Part shown: one piece after another, positions 16,257 through 22,918 of the stretch
How positions within the stretch are numbered: the stretch's first letter is position 1
Layout of the letters: every line of letters begins with the position of its first letter
Assembly (NCBI GenBank): GCA_045590155.1
Contig: JAZNQL010000043.1
Coordinates: 1-27,915 of the forward strand
Length of the DNA: 27,915 nucleotides
Reading direction: 5' to 3'
DNA from: JAZNQL01 sp045590155
Lineage (GTDB): Bacteria > Bacillota > Clostridia > UMGS1883 > UMGS1540
The notes under the pieces: model-generated
Databases searched by the model: none
Seen by the model: the letters and a program-made list of their open reading frames with translations, nothing else
Told to the model about the DNA's origin: nothing
Program-made: the position numbers and the translations under genes

Positions 16257-17519
16257 TTCGTCTTTGCCGGCACCTTTTACGGTAACGGTTACGATTTTGC
16301 CCGATACATCTTCTTCAGACTCAAAAAGTACTTTTATATAATTTGAAGTGTACCCTTCAAATAACCCATCTCGGGTTCTTTGCTCGGCAAGCACTTCTTT
16401 TTTTTGTCCTATAAACTCCAAAAGAAATTTGTGGCGCAGTTTTTCTGCTTCTGCTATAAGTATGGCTGCACGCTCTGTTCTTATGGGAACGGGGACAGAA
16501 GGCTTCATTTTTGCCGCCGCCGTTCCTTCTCTTTCGGAATATGGAAAAACGTGTATGCCATTTAAATTAACCTTTTTTACAAATTCTAAAGTTTCAATAA
16601 ATTCTTCCTCGGTTTCTCCGGGGAAACCGGTTATAATATCGGTAGTTATTGAAACCTCCTTTATATTCTCTCTTATTCTCTCAACTGCTTTTGCATACTC
16701 ATCTGCAGTATATTTTCTTCTCATTCTCAAAAGAACGCTGTCCGACCCGCTTTGAAGCGACAGATGAAAATGATTGCAGGCTTTTTCAAGCTTTGCTATT
16801 TCCTTTGTGAACTCTTCACTGAAAAGATTTGGGTCAACCGAGCCTATTCTTATTCTTTGCACCTTTTCTATATTGTGAATTTCTTTTATAAGGTCAATAA
16901 GCCTTTCTCCCGTGTCTTTTCCAAATGAGGCAGTATTTATTCCAGTTAAAACTATCTCGCAAAAGCCGTTTTCGGTTAAAGCCTTTACCTCTTTTATTAT
17001 GCTTTCGCTTGTGCGGCTGCGCACCTTTCCTCTCGCATAGGGAATTATGCAGTAGCTGCAAAAGTTTTCGCATCCTTCCTGAATTTTCACAAAAGCTCTC
17101 TGCCTTTCAGAAAAGCTCTGTATGGGTGTATCCTCAAACTCTTTTTCTTTTAAAACATCTTTTACATAAATCTGCTTTTCTTTATTTAAAAGAGCGCGCT
17201 CTGCCGCCAAAACCATCATTTTTTTGTTGTTTGTACCTATTACAACATCAACCTCGGGCATCAAAGCCACTTTTTCGGGCGAAATTTGTGCCATGCAACC
17301 CGAAACTATAACAACTGCTCCAGGATTCTGCTTTTTGATTCTTCGTATCATCTGACGGCTTTTTCTGTCGCTTTCGGCAGTTACTGTGCAGGTGTTTACG
17401 CAGCATACATCAGCAGGAGTCCCTTTTTCGTACCCCGCTGATAAAAACATTTCTTCAACTGCACTTGATTCGTATTGATTAACCCTGCATCCGAGGGTTA
17501 TTATTTCAAATTTTTTCAA
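16236..17519 (-). CDS. mtaB: tRNA t6A37 methylthiotransferase MtaB
   Basis: 427 residues. MtaB is a radical-SAM enzyme that adds a methylthio group to t6A37 of tRNA. The N-terminal domain has three cluster cysteines (TLGCRVNQYES, VNTCTVTAES, VSGCMAQ). The radical-SAM motif is CENFCSYC, and a C-terminal TRAM-like domain follows LRHKFLLEFIG. The TLGCRVNQ opening separates MtaB from MiaB. A GTG at 17528 lies just 1 bp after GGAG; the TTG at 17519 has about 10-bp spacing and gives the usual MKKFEIITLGC opening, so I prefer it, with some doubt. The tail overlaps tmcAL on the other strand. Confidence 0.9.
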   Translation of the reverse strand: MKKFEIITLGCRVNQYESSAVEEMFLSAGYEKGTPADVCCVNTCTVTAESDRKSRQMIRRIKKQNPGAVVIVSGCMAQISPEKVALMPEVDVVIGTNNKKMMVLAAERALLNKEKQIYVKDVLKEKEFEDTPIQSFSERQRAFVKIQEGCENFCSYCIIPYARGKVRSRTSESIIKEVKALTENGFCEIVLTGINTASFGKDTGERLIDLIKEIHNIEKVQRIRIGSVDPNLFSEEFTKEIAKLEKACNHFHLSLQSGSDSVLLRMRRKYTADEYAKAVERIRENIKEVSITTDIITGFPGETEEEFIETLEFVKKVNLNGIHVFPYSEREGTAAAKMKPSVPVPIRTERAAILIAEAEKLRHKFLLEFIGQKKEVLAEQRTRDGLFEGYTSNYIKVLFESEEDVSGKIVTVTVKGAGKDELFADIG

Positions 17520-17557
17520 AATTCTCACTCTCCAGTGAATCTTTTATAAACCTAACC

Positions 17558-18415
17558 TTACAGGCTTATCAGTAAAATAGACGTAATTCCTACACATATC
17601 GAGCAAATTTGTCTTATTGTAAATTTCTCTTTAAAAATAACTCTTCCCGATAACATTTGAAATATAGTTGTCAATCCACTTACAGAAGGAACCAGAATTA
17701 TTGCGTCTACAAAAGAGTTTGCGTATGTATTAAAAAACTGAAACGCTCCGAGAGACGCCGCAATAAGAAACGCCAGCAAAACATTTTTTTTGTTTAATCT
17801 GAACGTGCTTTTCGGGCCAATCTTCTGCTGTGTAAAAAATATAACAAAGGATAATAAAAAGGCAATTAAATACCCGAAAAAGATAAATTGTTCCAGATTT
17901 CCGCCATACTCGGACTTTGCAAAGATTTTTTGAACAATTGTTATACCACCGTTAGAAAAGAACGCCAGAACAACGTATACAAACCATTTTACATTAACTT
18001 TTTTGCCATCGCCTTTTATATTTAAAAACAGAGCTATCAAGCACAAAACTATTCCAATAACTTTTATTACGGTTGCTTTCTCATCATAATATATTACAGA
18101 AAAAATTACAGGTAAAACCATATACAAATTTATCATCATACAGGTTGCCGAAAAGGGACCTGATTTTAGTGCCATAGCATAAAACACTTGAAAAGATACT
18201 CCAAAAATGCCAAACAATGCAGAATAGCAGAGAACTGATGGATTTATTCCGTTTCTTAAGGATAAAGAAAAAAGAATAAATGTAAAAGCAAAAACCAAAC
18301 AGTTTGCAAGCACCGAGTCGCTTGTATTTTTTATATTTCCTTTCGATAAATGCCCCTGTATTGTTACCTTTGTGCAACCTAAAATTGCACATATAAAAAT
18401 AATTAAAATTTTCAT
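17558..18415 (-). CDS. EamA/DMT family transporter
   Basis: 285 residues with about ten hydrophobic helices in two repeated halves, the EamA layout. Landmarks are ALFGIFGVSFQVFYAMALKSGPFSATCMMINLYMVLPVIF at about 68-107 and the matching second-half LGAFQFFNTYANSFVDAIILVPSVSGLTTIFQML. An export role for small metabolites is typical, but the substrate is unknown. AAAGGAG lies 6 bp before the ATG. It lies 63 bp downstream of a second EamA gene in the same direction, with no clear terminator between, so they may be co-transcribed and could act as a pair. The two proteins are too different for a recent duplication. Confidence 0.88.
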   Translation of the reverse strand: MKILIIFICAILGCTKVTIQGHLSKGNIKNTSDSVLANCLVFAFTFILFSLSLRNGINPSVLCYSALFGIFGVSFQVFYAMALKSGPFSATCMMINLYMVLPVIFSVIYYDEKATVIKVIGIVLCLIALFLNIKGDGKKVNVKWFVYVVLAFFSNGGITIVQKIFAKSEYGGNLEQFIFFGYLIAFLLSFVIFFTQQKIGPKSTFRLNKKNVLLAFLIAASLGAFQFFNTYANSFVDAIILVPSVSGLTTIFQMLSGRVIFKEKFTIRQICSICVGITSILLISL

Positions 18416-18478
18416 AATATCTCCTTTTTGTGCTTTGTAGCAAAGTTTGTGTAAAACCAGCGTTAAAATTTCTTTTGT

Positions 18479-19351
18479 TTATTGCTTTTCTCTGCCTAAA
18501 ATAAAAACCGAGCCCAGTATTAAAGCCATTCCTATTAAAGAATACACCGAAAGCCTTTCTCCCAATATCAACACACTTAAAATTGTTGCCGCCATAGGTT
18601 CAAGTATTCCTAAAGACGATGCCGTTCCTGCAGGAATTTCCTTAAGTGCCAGTGTATATAAAAAATAAGGAAGAATACAGGCAAAAAAACCAACCCCAAG
18701 GCAAAGTAAAATTACAACAGTCGGATTAAGCGAAATACAGGCAATAAGTTCCGCAGGATTTGCAACCAAAAGTCCGATAACTGTACTGAACAAAAAGCAG
18801 TACAGATTTGATTTAATCGGACTTATTCCTTTATTCATCTCGATTTTTGTAATAATGTTGTAGGAAGCATAGGCTATCCCCGACAAAAAGCCAATGAAAA
18901 TTCCCATACCGTCTGCCTTGAATCCGCCTATAATTCCCGATATAAATACACACCCCAAAATCATTCCGAAAACCGCAAGCGCTTTCATAAAGCTTAGCTT
19001 TTCGGATAAAAACAAAACAGAATAAATCATAACAAATATAGGTGCTGTATACATAAGCACAACGGCAGTAGAAACCGATGTGAGCTGCATTGACTGATAA
19101 TAACAGCTTGCAGTTATGAAAAACGAAATCCCTGCGCCTGCAAACAAAAGAATTTCTTTAAGATTTGTTTTAAAGAGTTTTCTGTCAGACAGAATAACAA
19201 ATACCCCCATGCACGCAAAAGAAACAAGACCTCTTACCAAAGTCATTTGCACAGAAGTAATCCCATAAGGCGCAAGATATTTAACAAATATCCCACTTGT
19301 TCCCCATAAAGCACTTGCAAGTATTATGTAAAAAAAACCTAAATTTTTCAT
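18479..19351 (-). CDS. EamA/DMT family transporter
   Basis: 290 residues, about ten membrane helices. Family landmarks are ILASALWGTSGIFVKYLAPYG at the N-terminus, YYQSMQLTSVSTAVVLMYTAPIFVMIYSVLFLSEKLSF in the first half and LKEIPAGTASSLGILEPMAATILSVLILGERLS in the second, the usual EamA repeat. The substrate is unknown. Two ATGs lie 6 bases apart: the first (19357) is 1 bp from AAGGAG, whereas the second (19351) has 7-bp spacing and is chosen. The broken pspC gene ends 40 bp upstream on the same strand. Confidence 0.9.
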   Translation of the reverse strand: MKNLGFFYIILASALWGTSGIFVKYLAPYGITSVQMTLVRGLVSFACMGVFVILSDRKLFKTNLKEILLFAGAGISFFITASCYYQSMQLTSVSTAVVLMYTAPIFVMIYSVLFLSEKLSFMKALAVFGMILGCVFISGIIGGFKADGMGIFIGFLSGIAYASYNIITKIEMNKGISPIKSNLYCFLFSTVIGLLVANPAELIACISLNPTVVILLCLGVGFFACILPYFLYTLALKEIPAGTASSLGILEPMAATILSVLILGERLSVYSLIGMALILGSVFILGREKQ

Positions 19352-19390
19352 TTTCATTCTCCTTACAAGCTTATAATCAAAGTCAAAAGT

Positions 19391-19583
19391 TTATTCTTCA
19401 TTATGTGTTGGCATAACGATTGCAGCAATGATATAAGCTATTATCCCCGAACCGCCAAGGACGGTAAATAAAACCCACGCCAAACGAACCAATGTGGGAT
19501 CAATTTCAAAGTATTCGGCTATTCCGGCACAAACACCGCCAAGTTTTTTATCTGTTTCAGATTTGTAAAGTCTTTTTTTTCAT
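19391..19583 (-). pseudogene. PspC-domain protein, reading frame shifted at an A8 run after the ATG
   Basis: In minus-strand translation, this stretch gives KRLYKSETDKKLGGVCAG, then IAEYFEIDPTLVRLAW, then a hydrophobic helix ending IAAIVMPTHNEE and TAA. This is a complete PspC domain of about 60 residues, normally a small membrane protein linked to phage-shock or envelope stress. A good ribosome site (GAGGTGA) and an ATG at 19583-19581 precede it. However, eight A residues (19580-19573) follow the ATG and put the domain one base out of frame; the ATG frame stops after 8 codons. Seven A residues would restore MKKRLYKSE. It is either a recent frameshift, a sequencing slip in a homopolymer, or a slippage-controlled gene. 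The 294-bp gap between flanking genes holds nothing else. Confidence 0.75.
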
Positions 19584-19652
19584 AAAAAGTCACCTCATAT
19601 AAATTATATAATTTTTAATTATTAAAAAGTTTGCGAGCTAAAAAACTTACTT

Positions 19653-20447
19653 TTACAGATATAGCTTTTTATCTATTGGCATATCGTTGTCAAGTAGTTC
19701 GCCAAAAGAGTTGTTTTTATATATTTTTTCAATTACCGCATACATTTTTCTTGCATTGCACAGTTGAACTTTGGCATTTCCTATATACCCATCCTCAATG
19801 CATCCATGATGTCTGAAAGGCTCTTCAAACTTCGAAAAATATACCGAAACGTCAGGAATTTTATTGTCAAACCAGTGTAAAAAACGTTTTTCTTCAGTTC
19901 CGTCTTTGTGAATAATCTTTTTTTCTACCTTGTAATCGGTCAGCCGATGGGGCACCAAGAGAGACTCCTCAACATAATGGATATATGTGTTTTTATTCTG
20001 TCCTACACCAATTAAAAGAACATACCCATCCTCAGCAAAGAGTTTGCCATAACATCCTTTGGGATTTGCGGGAGTGTCAGTAATTGCCTCAAAATCTATA
20101 AATTTATTTACCTTTTCTCTGTCTCCAAATACAACCATAGAATGCGTGGGATGCAGGGTTCTTGTGCCCTCGGGATGTGCTGCCGCAAGCTTCGGCAATA
20201 CGCCAAGACAGCTATATGCCATTCTTCGGTCATACACATCACTGTCCCATGTATGTGTTGGCACGCACAAAAGACCTCCGTCTTGCGTAAAAAAATCAAT
20301 CAGTACTGATAAAAGAGTTTCGCCTCCGCCTTCTATTTCTCCCACCGCTTTCAGCGAGGTATGTACCGTGACGATTTTCCCCTTAATATGTTGAAATTTC
20401 TCAAGTTGTGTTATCAGTTGTCTTTTTGTTAATAAATTTTTTTCCAT
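19653..20447 (-). CDS. AAC(3)-family (antibiotic_NAT) acetyltransferase
   Basis: 264 residues, the size of AAC(3)/YokD-type acetyl-CoA-dependent acetyltransferases. Family motifs are IVTVHTSLKAVGEIEGG at about 25-41, GGLLCVPTHTW at about 57-67, GTRTLHPTHSMVVFG at about 94-108 and LLIGVGQNKNTYIHYVEE at about 145-162. Named AAC(3) enzymes acetylate the 3-amino group of aminoglycosides, but many chromosomal members have other or unknown substrates, so resistance should not be assumed. The gene begins 7 bp after a 26-codon open frame, and its AAGGA lies in the last codons of that frame, so expression is likely coupled. The promoter appears to be the 0A-box element at 20598-20649. Confidence 0.85.
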   Translation of the reverse strand: MEKNLLTKRQLITQLEKFQHIKGKIVTVHTSLKAVGEIEGGGETLLSVLIDFFTQDGGLLCVPTHTWDSDVYDRRMAYSCLGVLPKLAAAHPEGTRTLHPTHSMVVFGDREKVNKFIDFEAITDTPANPKGCYGKLFAEDGYVLLIGVGQNKNTYIHYVEESLLVPHRLTDYKVEKKIIHKDGTEEKRFLHWFDNKIPDVSVYFSKFEEPFRHHGCIEDGYIGNAKVQLCNARKMYAVIEKIYKNNSFGELLDNDMPIDKKLYL

Positions 20448-20454
20448 TCGTTAA

Positions 20455-20535
20455 TCAATCCTTGTTGTTAAAAATAAATGTTGCTACTGGAACTATTATT
20501 GCAACGGCAATTACAAACCAAGTAGTAAAATTCAT
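20455..20535 (-). CDS. 26-residue membrane peptide upstream of the AAC(3)-family gene
   Basis: A short open frame of 26 codons. It opens MNFTTW, continues with about 16 hydrophobic residues (FVIAVAIIVPVATFIF) that would span a membrane, and ends NNKD. AAAGGAG lies 7 bp before the ATG, which is strong support for translation. The frame ends 7 bp before the acetyltransferase ATG and contains that gene's ribosome site. It could be a functional small membrane protein or a leader peptide that couples translation. I know no matching family. Upstream lies a GC-rich hairpin region at 20555-20585. Confidence 0.55.
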   Translation of the reverse strand: MNFTTWFVIAVAIIVPVATFIFNNKD

Positions 20536-20554
20536 AACCGGACTCCTTTCAATG

Positions 20555-20585
20555 GCCCCCTTGCCTAAAGGGGGCTTTGCAAGGG
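20555..20585 (-). repeat. GC-rich alternative hairpins in the leader of the 26-residue ORF
   Basis: Two overlapping stems can form and exclude each other. One is GCCCCCTT (20555-20562) with AAGGGGGC (20568-20575), 8 bp with a 5-nt loop. The other is CCCTTGC (20558-20564) with GCAAGGG (20579-20585), 7 bp. They lie between the promoter and the ribosome site. No T-run follows on the minus strand, so this is not a standard terminator. It may be a leader control element or a copy of a small interspersed repeat. Confidence 0.5.
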
Positions 20586-20597
20586 AGGTTTTTTGAT

Positions 20598-20649
20598 TTC
20601 GACAATTTTCGACACTCTTACTATAAAGACTGTATAATCTGGATGCCAT
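20598..20649 (-). promoter_or_regulatory. Promoter A with two perfect 0A boxes (26-residue ORF and AAC(3)-family gene)
   Basis: Minus strand, in order: ATGGCA (20649-20644) as a weak -35, an 18-bp spacer, TATAGT (20625-20620), 5 bp, TGTCGAA (20614-20608), 3 bp, TGTCGAA (20604-20598). The boxes are exactly 10 bp apart and would sit at about +1 to +17. TGTCGAA is the Spo0A consensus box. Confidence 0.65.
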
Positions 20650-20672
20650 ATTTATTTAGACACTGCCGAGTA

Positions 20673-21620
20673 TCAAATGTACAGTTTTATCAATCCGTAT
20701 AGAACAGGAATTGTTACAATACATAAAATATGGCTTATCATTGCCATTCCGGCTCCTGTTTGCGTATCACCGCCATAAACTGCCGGAAAAACAACTGTAT
20801 TTAACCCAAGCGGTGTTGCATAAGCAAACAGAGCCAATGTTACAATGTATTTATTTGCTCCGCACAACACAAGAATTGTAATAATAACTACCGGCAAAAT
20901 AAGTAGTCTTAATGCCGTAGCAATATAAACCTTTTTTAGAGAAACCAAAGTCTTAAACGGATAATCACCTATAACAAAACCAGTCAATACCATTGCAACA
21001 GGTCCCATACAACTCTGTAAAGAGTCGACGGTTAAGCTTACAACATCAGGTATATACTTTTGTATACCGGCAAGACCGACAGCTATTCCCAAAGCCATCC
21101 CGACCATAGGTGCATTTAACATATTGGTAAAAAATTTTCCAGAACGGAGTTGCTTCGGTGTTAGTATATTGATTCCCCATATGTATGTCAAAAAATTCAA
21201 TGGTAATGTAAAAAGAAGATACTTATACAGATGCTCCTGTCCGCCCAAAACAAGCGGAACAATAGCGCTTCCCATAAACCCATGATTTGCAAAAACCAAT
21301 GCGTACTTGTAAATATTTCGTTTATCAATATCATATCTTTCAAATGCTTTGGATAAAGGTATTGCTATCGCCATAGCAATCACTATAGCAATCAAAGAAT
21401 ACCAAATAATATTTATATTTTCCATAATTGTATTAATCGTACAATATTTTGAAAATGTTGCATAACCCAAAGCAGGCATAAACAAGTACTTTTCACATTT
21501 CGAAAGCACAGTTGCAGTAACCTCCGGCATAAGCTTCAGCTTATTCAAAAGAAACCCTGCCATAATACATAAAAACAACATAATCAACGGGGATAATGCT
21601 CCCTGAAAACTTTCTAACAT
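20673..21620 (-). CDS. AEC family transporter
   Basis: 315 residues with about ten membrane helices, typical of the auxin-efflux-carrier (AEC) family in bacteria, which export or exchange organic acids such as malate. Landmarks are LMLFLCIMAGFLLNKLKLMP near the start, YALVFANHGFMGSAIVPLVLGG in the middle of the first half and the C-terminal ATPLGLNTVVFPAVYGGDTQTGAGMAMISHILCIVTIP, which is highly typical. The open frame extends 48 codons upstream through the promoter, but the ATG at 21620 (AAGGTG about 9 bp before) gives the standard family start. Substrate unknown. It has its own promoter (21646-21687). Confidence 0.9.
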   Translation of the reverse strand: MLESFQGALSPLIMLFLCIMAGFLLNKLKLMPEVTATVLSKCEKYLFMPALGYATFSKYCTINTIMENINIIWYSLIAIVIAMAIAIPLSKAFERYDIDKRNIYKYALVFANHGFMGSAIVPLVLGGQEHLYKYLLFTLPLNFLTYIWGINILTPKQLRSGKFFTNMLNAPMVGMALGIAVGLAGIQKYIPDVVSLTVDSLQSCMGPVAMVLTGFVIGDYPFKTLVSLKKVYIATALRLLILPVVIITILVLCGANKYIVTLALFAYATPLGLNTVVFPAVYGGDTQTGAGMAMISHILCIVTIPVLYGLIKLYI

Positions 21621-21645
21621 AATGCTTTTCACCTTTTCTTTGATA

Positions 21646-21687
21646 TTCGACACTCTTACTATAGAAGCTGTATAATTTAGATGCCAA
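21646..21687 (-). promoter_or_regulatory. Promoter B with one intact 0A box (AEC transporter gene)
   Basis: Minus strand: TTGGCA (21687-21682), an 18-bp spacer, TATAGT (21663-21658), 5 bp, TGTCGAA (21652-21646). The site 10 bp further on reads CAAAGAA, so the second box is degenerate. The stretch from GGCATC to the box is nearly identical to promoter A. Confidence 0.6.
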
Positions 21688-21726
21688 TATTTTTTAGTGC
21701 AGTTCATATCAAGCAAGAAATAAAAA

Positions 21727-22311
21727 TCATTTAAATTCATTCTTAATTGGCTTGCTAAATTCAAATTTAATTATCTTAATTCCAAAATATTTTTCAAGTT
21801 GCTCATTACTCATTTCAGTGCTTGTATATTCATATGATTTTGGACCAGTTTGAAAATACTCTACATAAGTTATTCTTGGTTGTCCATCATAAGTTAGTGA
21901 TTTTCCATTAGGATCACCCATATAATATTCAGCATCTCCATATTGCAGTAAAACTCTTGACTCTATATTGATTCTACCATCAACAAGAACAGAATTGGTA
22001 TTTGGTTCGCATTCAATAAAAAGTCGCTTTTCCTCTTCTCTACTTTTTAAATAAGCATTCCAACTCCTTGGCTTATTAAAAGTTAGTGCTGATAAATCAT
22101 ATCCACTAAACTCACAAACAACAGTATCTTCAATAACAAATTTTTCTCCATTCATTTCATATTCAACAACAAACGGGAATTCTCCTGTTGTAATCTGCGG
22201 CGGTTTTTGTTCTTCTCCTCTCAAAAGAAGAAACAGCCCTGTAATCAGTAAAACAACAACTAAAACGAAAACTCCTAATGCCATTCCACAACCTTCTAAA
22301 ACTTTTTTCAT
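21727..22311 (-). CDS. Membrane-anchored hypothetical protein
   Basis: 194 residues, not recognised. The N-terminus is MKKVLEGCGM followed by one long hydrophobic helix (ALGVFVLVVVLLITGLFLLL, about 11-30). The remaining 160 residues are hydrophilic, mixed beta and charged, and would lie outside the cell. There is no lipobox. The protein contains no cysteine beyond those at positions 8 and near 72. The ATG at 22311 has AAAGGAG 7 bp upstream, part of the second 0A box; the open frame runs 21 codons further but crosses the promoter. Codon use is clearly more AT-rich than in the core genes to the left. It has its own 0A-type promoter. Function unknown. Confidence 0.75.
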   Translation of the reverse strand: MKKVLEGCGMALGVFVLVVVLLITGLFLLLRGEEQKPPQITTGEFPFVVEYEMNGEKFVIEDTVVCEFSGYDLSALTFNKPRSWNAYLKSREEEKRLFIECEPNTNSVLVDGRINIESRVLLQYGDAEYYMGDPNGKSLTYDGQPRITYVEYFQTGPKSYEYTSTEMSNEQLEKYFGIKIIKFEFSKPIKNEFK

Positions 22312-22323
22312 CTCGTTTCTCCT

Positions 22324-22375
22324 TTCGACAATATTCGACATATCCATATTGCGAGGCATAAGATTTAGATGCAAA
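22324..22375 (-). promoter_or_regulatory. Promoter C with two perfect 0A boxes (membrane-anchored protein gene)
   Basis: Minus strand: TTTGCA (22375-22370), an 18-bp gap, CAATAT (22351-22346) as a weak -10, 5 bp, TGTCGAA (22340-22334), TAT, TGTCGAA (22330-22324). The boxes are exactly 10 bp apart and the last runs into AAAGGAG. The element GCATCTAAAT is 32 bp before the first box, exactly as in promoter B, although the sequence between is different. Confidence 0.55.
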
Positions 22376-22415
22376 CCTCCTTGATATCAAACTCACATCA
22401 AGTTAAGACAGAAAA

Positions 22416-22826
22416 TTATTTATATGTGTAATAGTCATCACTACACGGTTGAAATTCTTCACAAAGATCAAACAATGTGCGACTCCTCTTTTTTCGTTCT
22501 GCACTATCTTCTGTTACAAAATACAAGTCTGATTTGCATTTAGGTTCAAAATCATTGACACAAAAGATTTCATTATCTATGTCACCAATTGGACAAAAGT
22601 TTCCATATCTACAAGTATAACATGAATGAATTTCATATTTATCTTTTAATATTTTTGAAAGTTCCATAAAAATACTTTCTGCGTTTCCTGTTAATTCAAG
22701 TTTTTCGCCATCTATAAACATCGAAAACTTATCAATCTCTGTATCTTCATCAAACTGCATTTCAACATCAAACACTTTAACTTTATCTAATGTTTTTAAG
22801 TGCAAAGAAAAGTTTTCTTTTTTCAA
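22416..22826 (-). CDS. Small cysteine-cluster hypothetical protein (TTG start)
   Basis: 136 residues, not recognised. A central CYTCRYGNFCP (about residues 91-101) and further Cys residues in FCVNDFEPKC and DLCEEFQPC give seven cysteines in the second half, which could bind zinc or an iron-sulfur cluster. There is no signal peptide or membrane helix, so it is probably cytoplasmic. An ATG at 22850 lies inside the 0A boxes and upstream of AAAGGAG, so it cannot be the start for that site. Downstream in-frame choices are GTG (22835, only 2 bp away) and TTG (22826, 11 bp); I choose TTG, giving MKKENFSLHLKTL. AT-rich like its neighbours. Its start is the least certain in this island. Confidence 0.65.
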   Translation of the reverse strand: MKKENFSLHLKTLDKVKVFDVEMQFDEDTEIDKFSMFIDGEKLELTGNAESIFMELSKILKDKYEIHSCYTCRYGNFCPIGDIDNEIFCVNDFEPKCKSDLYFVTEDSAERKKRSRTLFDLCEEFQPCSDDYYTYK

Positions 22827-22842
22827 TACATTCACATCTCCT

Positions 22843-22869
22843 TTCGCCATATTTCGACATATTTATATA
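22843..22869 (-). promoter_or_regulatory. Promoter D with two 0A boxes (cysteine-cluster gene)
   Basis: Minus strand: TATATA (22869-22864) as -10, 4 bp, TGTCGAA (22859-22853), 3 bp, TGGCGAA (22849-22843), again 10 bp apart. TGGCGAA fits the relaxed 0A consensus TGNCGAA. No clear -35. The second box merges with AAAGGAG. Confidence 0.5.
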
Positions 22870-22918
22870 GTTCATATCACATTATGACTAAAAAATACAT
22901 AAACAAATCGGAATTTGT

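Noticed and set aside
17558..19351. The two EamA genes as a recent duplication or a two-subunit small multidrug pump
   Set aside because: Both are full-length ten-helix proteins and they share little sequence, so neither recent duplication nor an EmrE-type heterodimer fits.
19653..20447. Calling the AAC(3)-family gene a proven aminoglycoside-resistance gene
   Set aside because: The family includes many chromosomal enzymes with no resistance role; sequence alone does not show the substrate.
20673..21764. 363-codon frame for the AEC transporter
   Set aside because: The first 48 codons cover promoter B and its 0A box; AEC proteins begin at the MLESFQG start.
20598..22340. The TTCGACA repeats as a CRISPR array or insertion-site repeats
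   Set aside because: Spacing is 10 bp within pairs and hundreds of bases between pairs, each fixed to a promoter, with no regular spacers and no cas genes.
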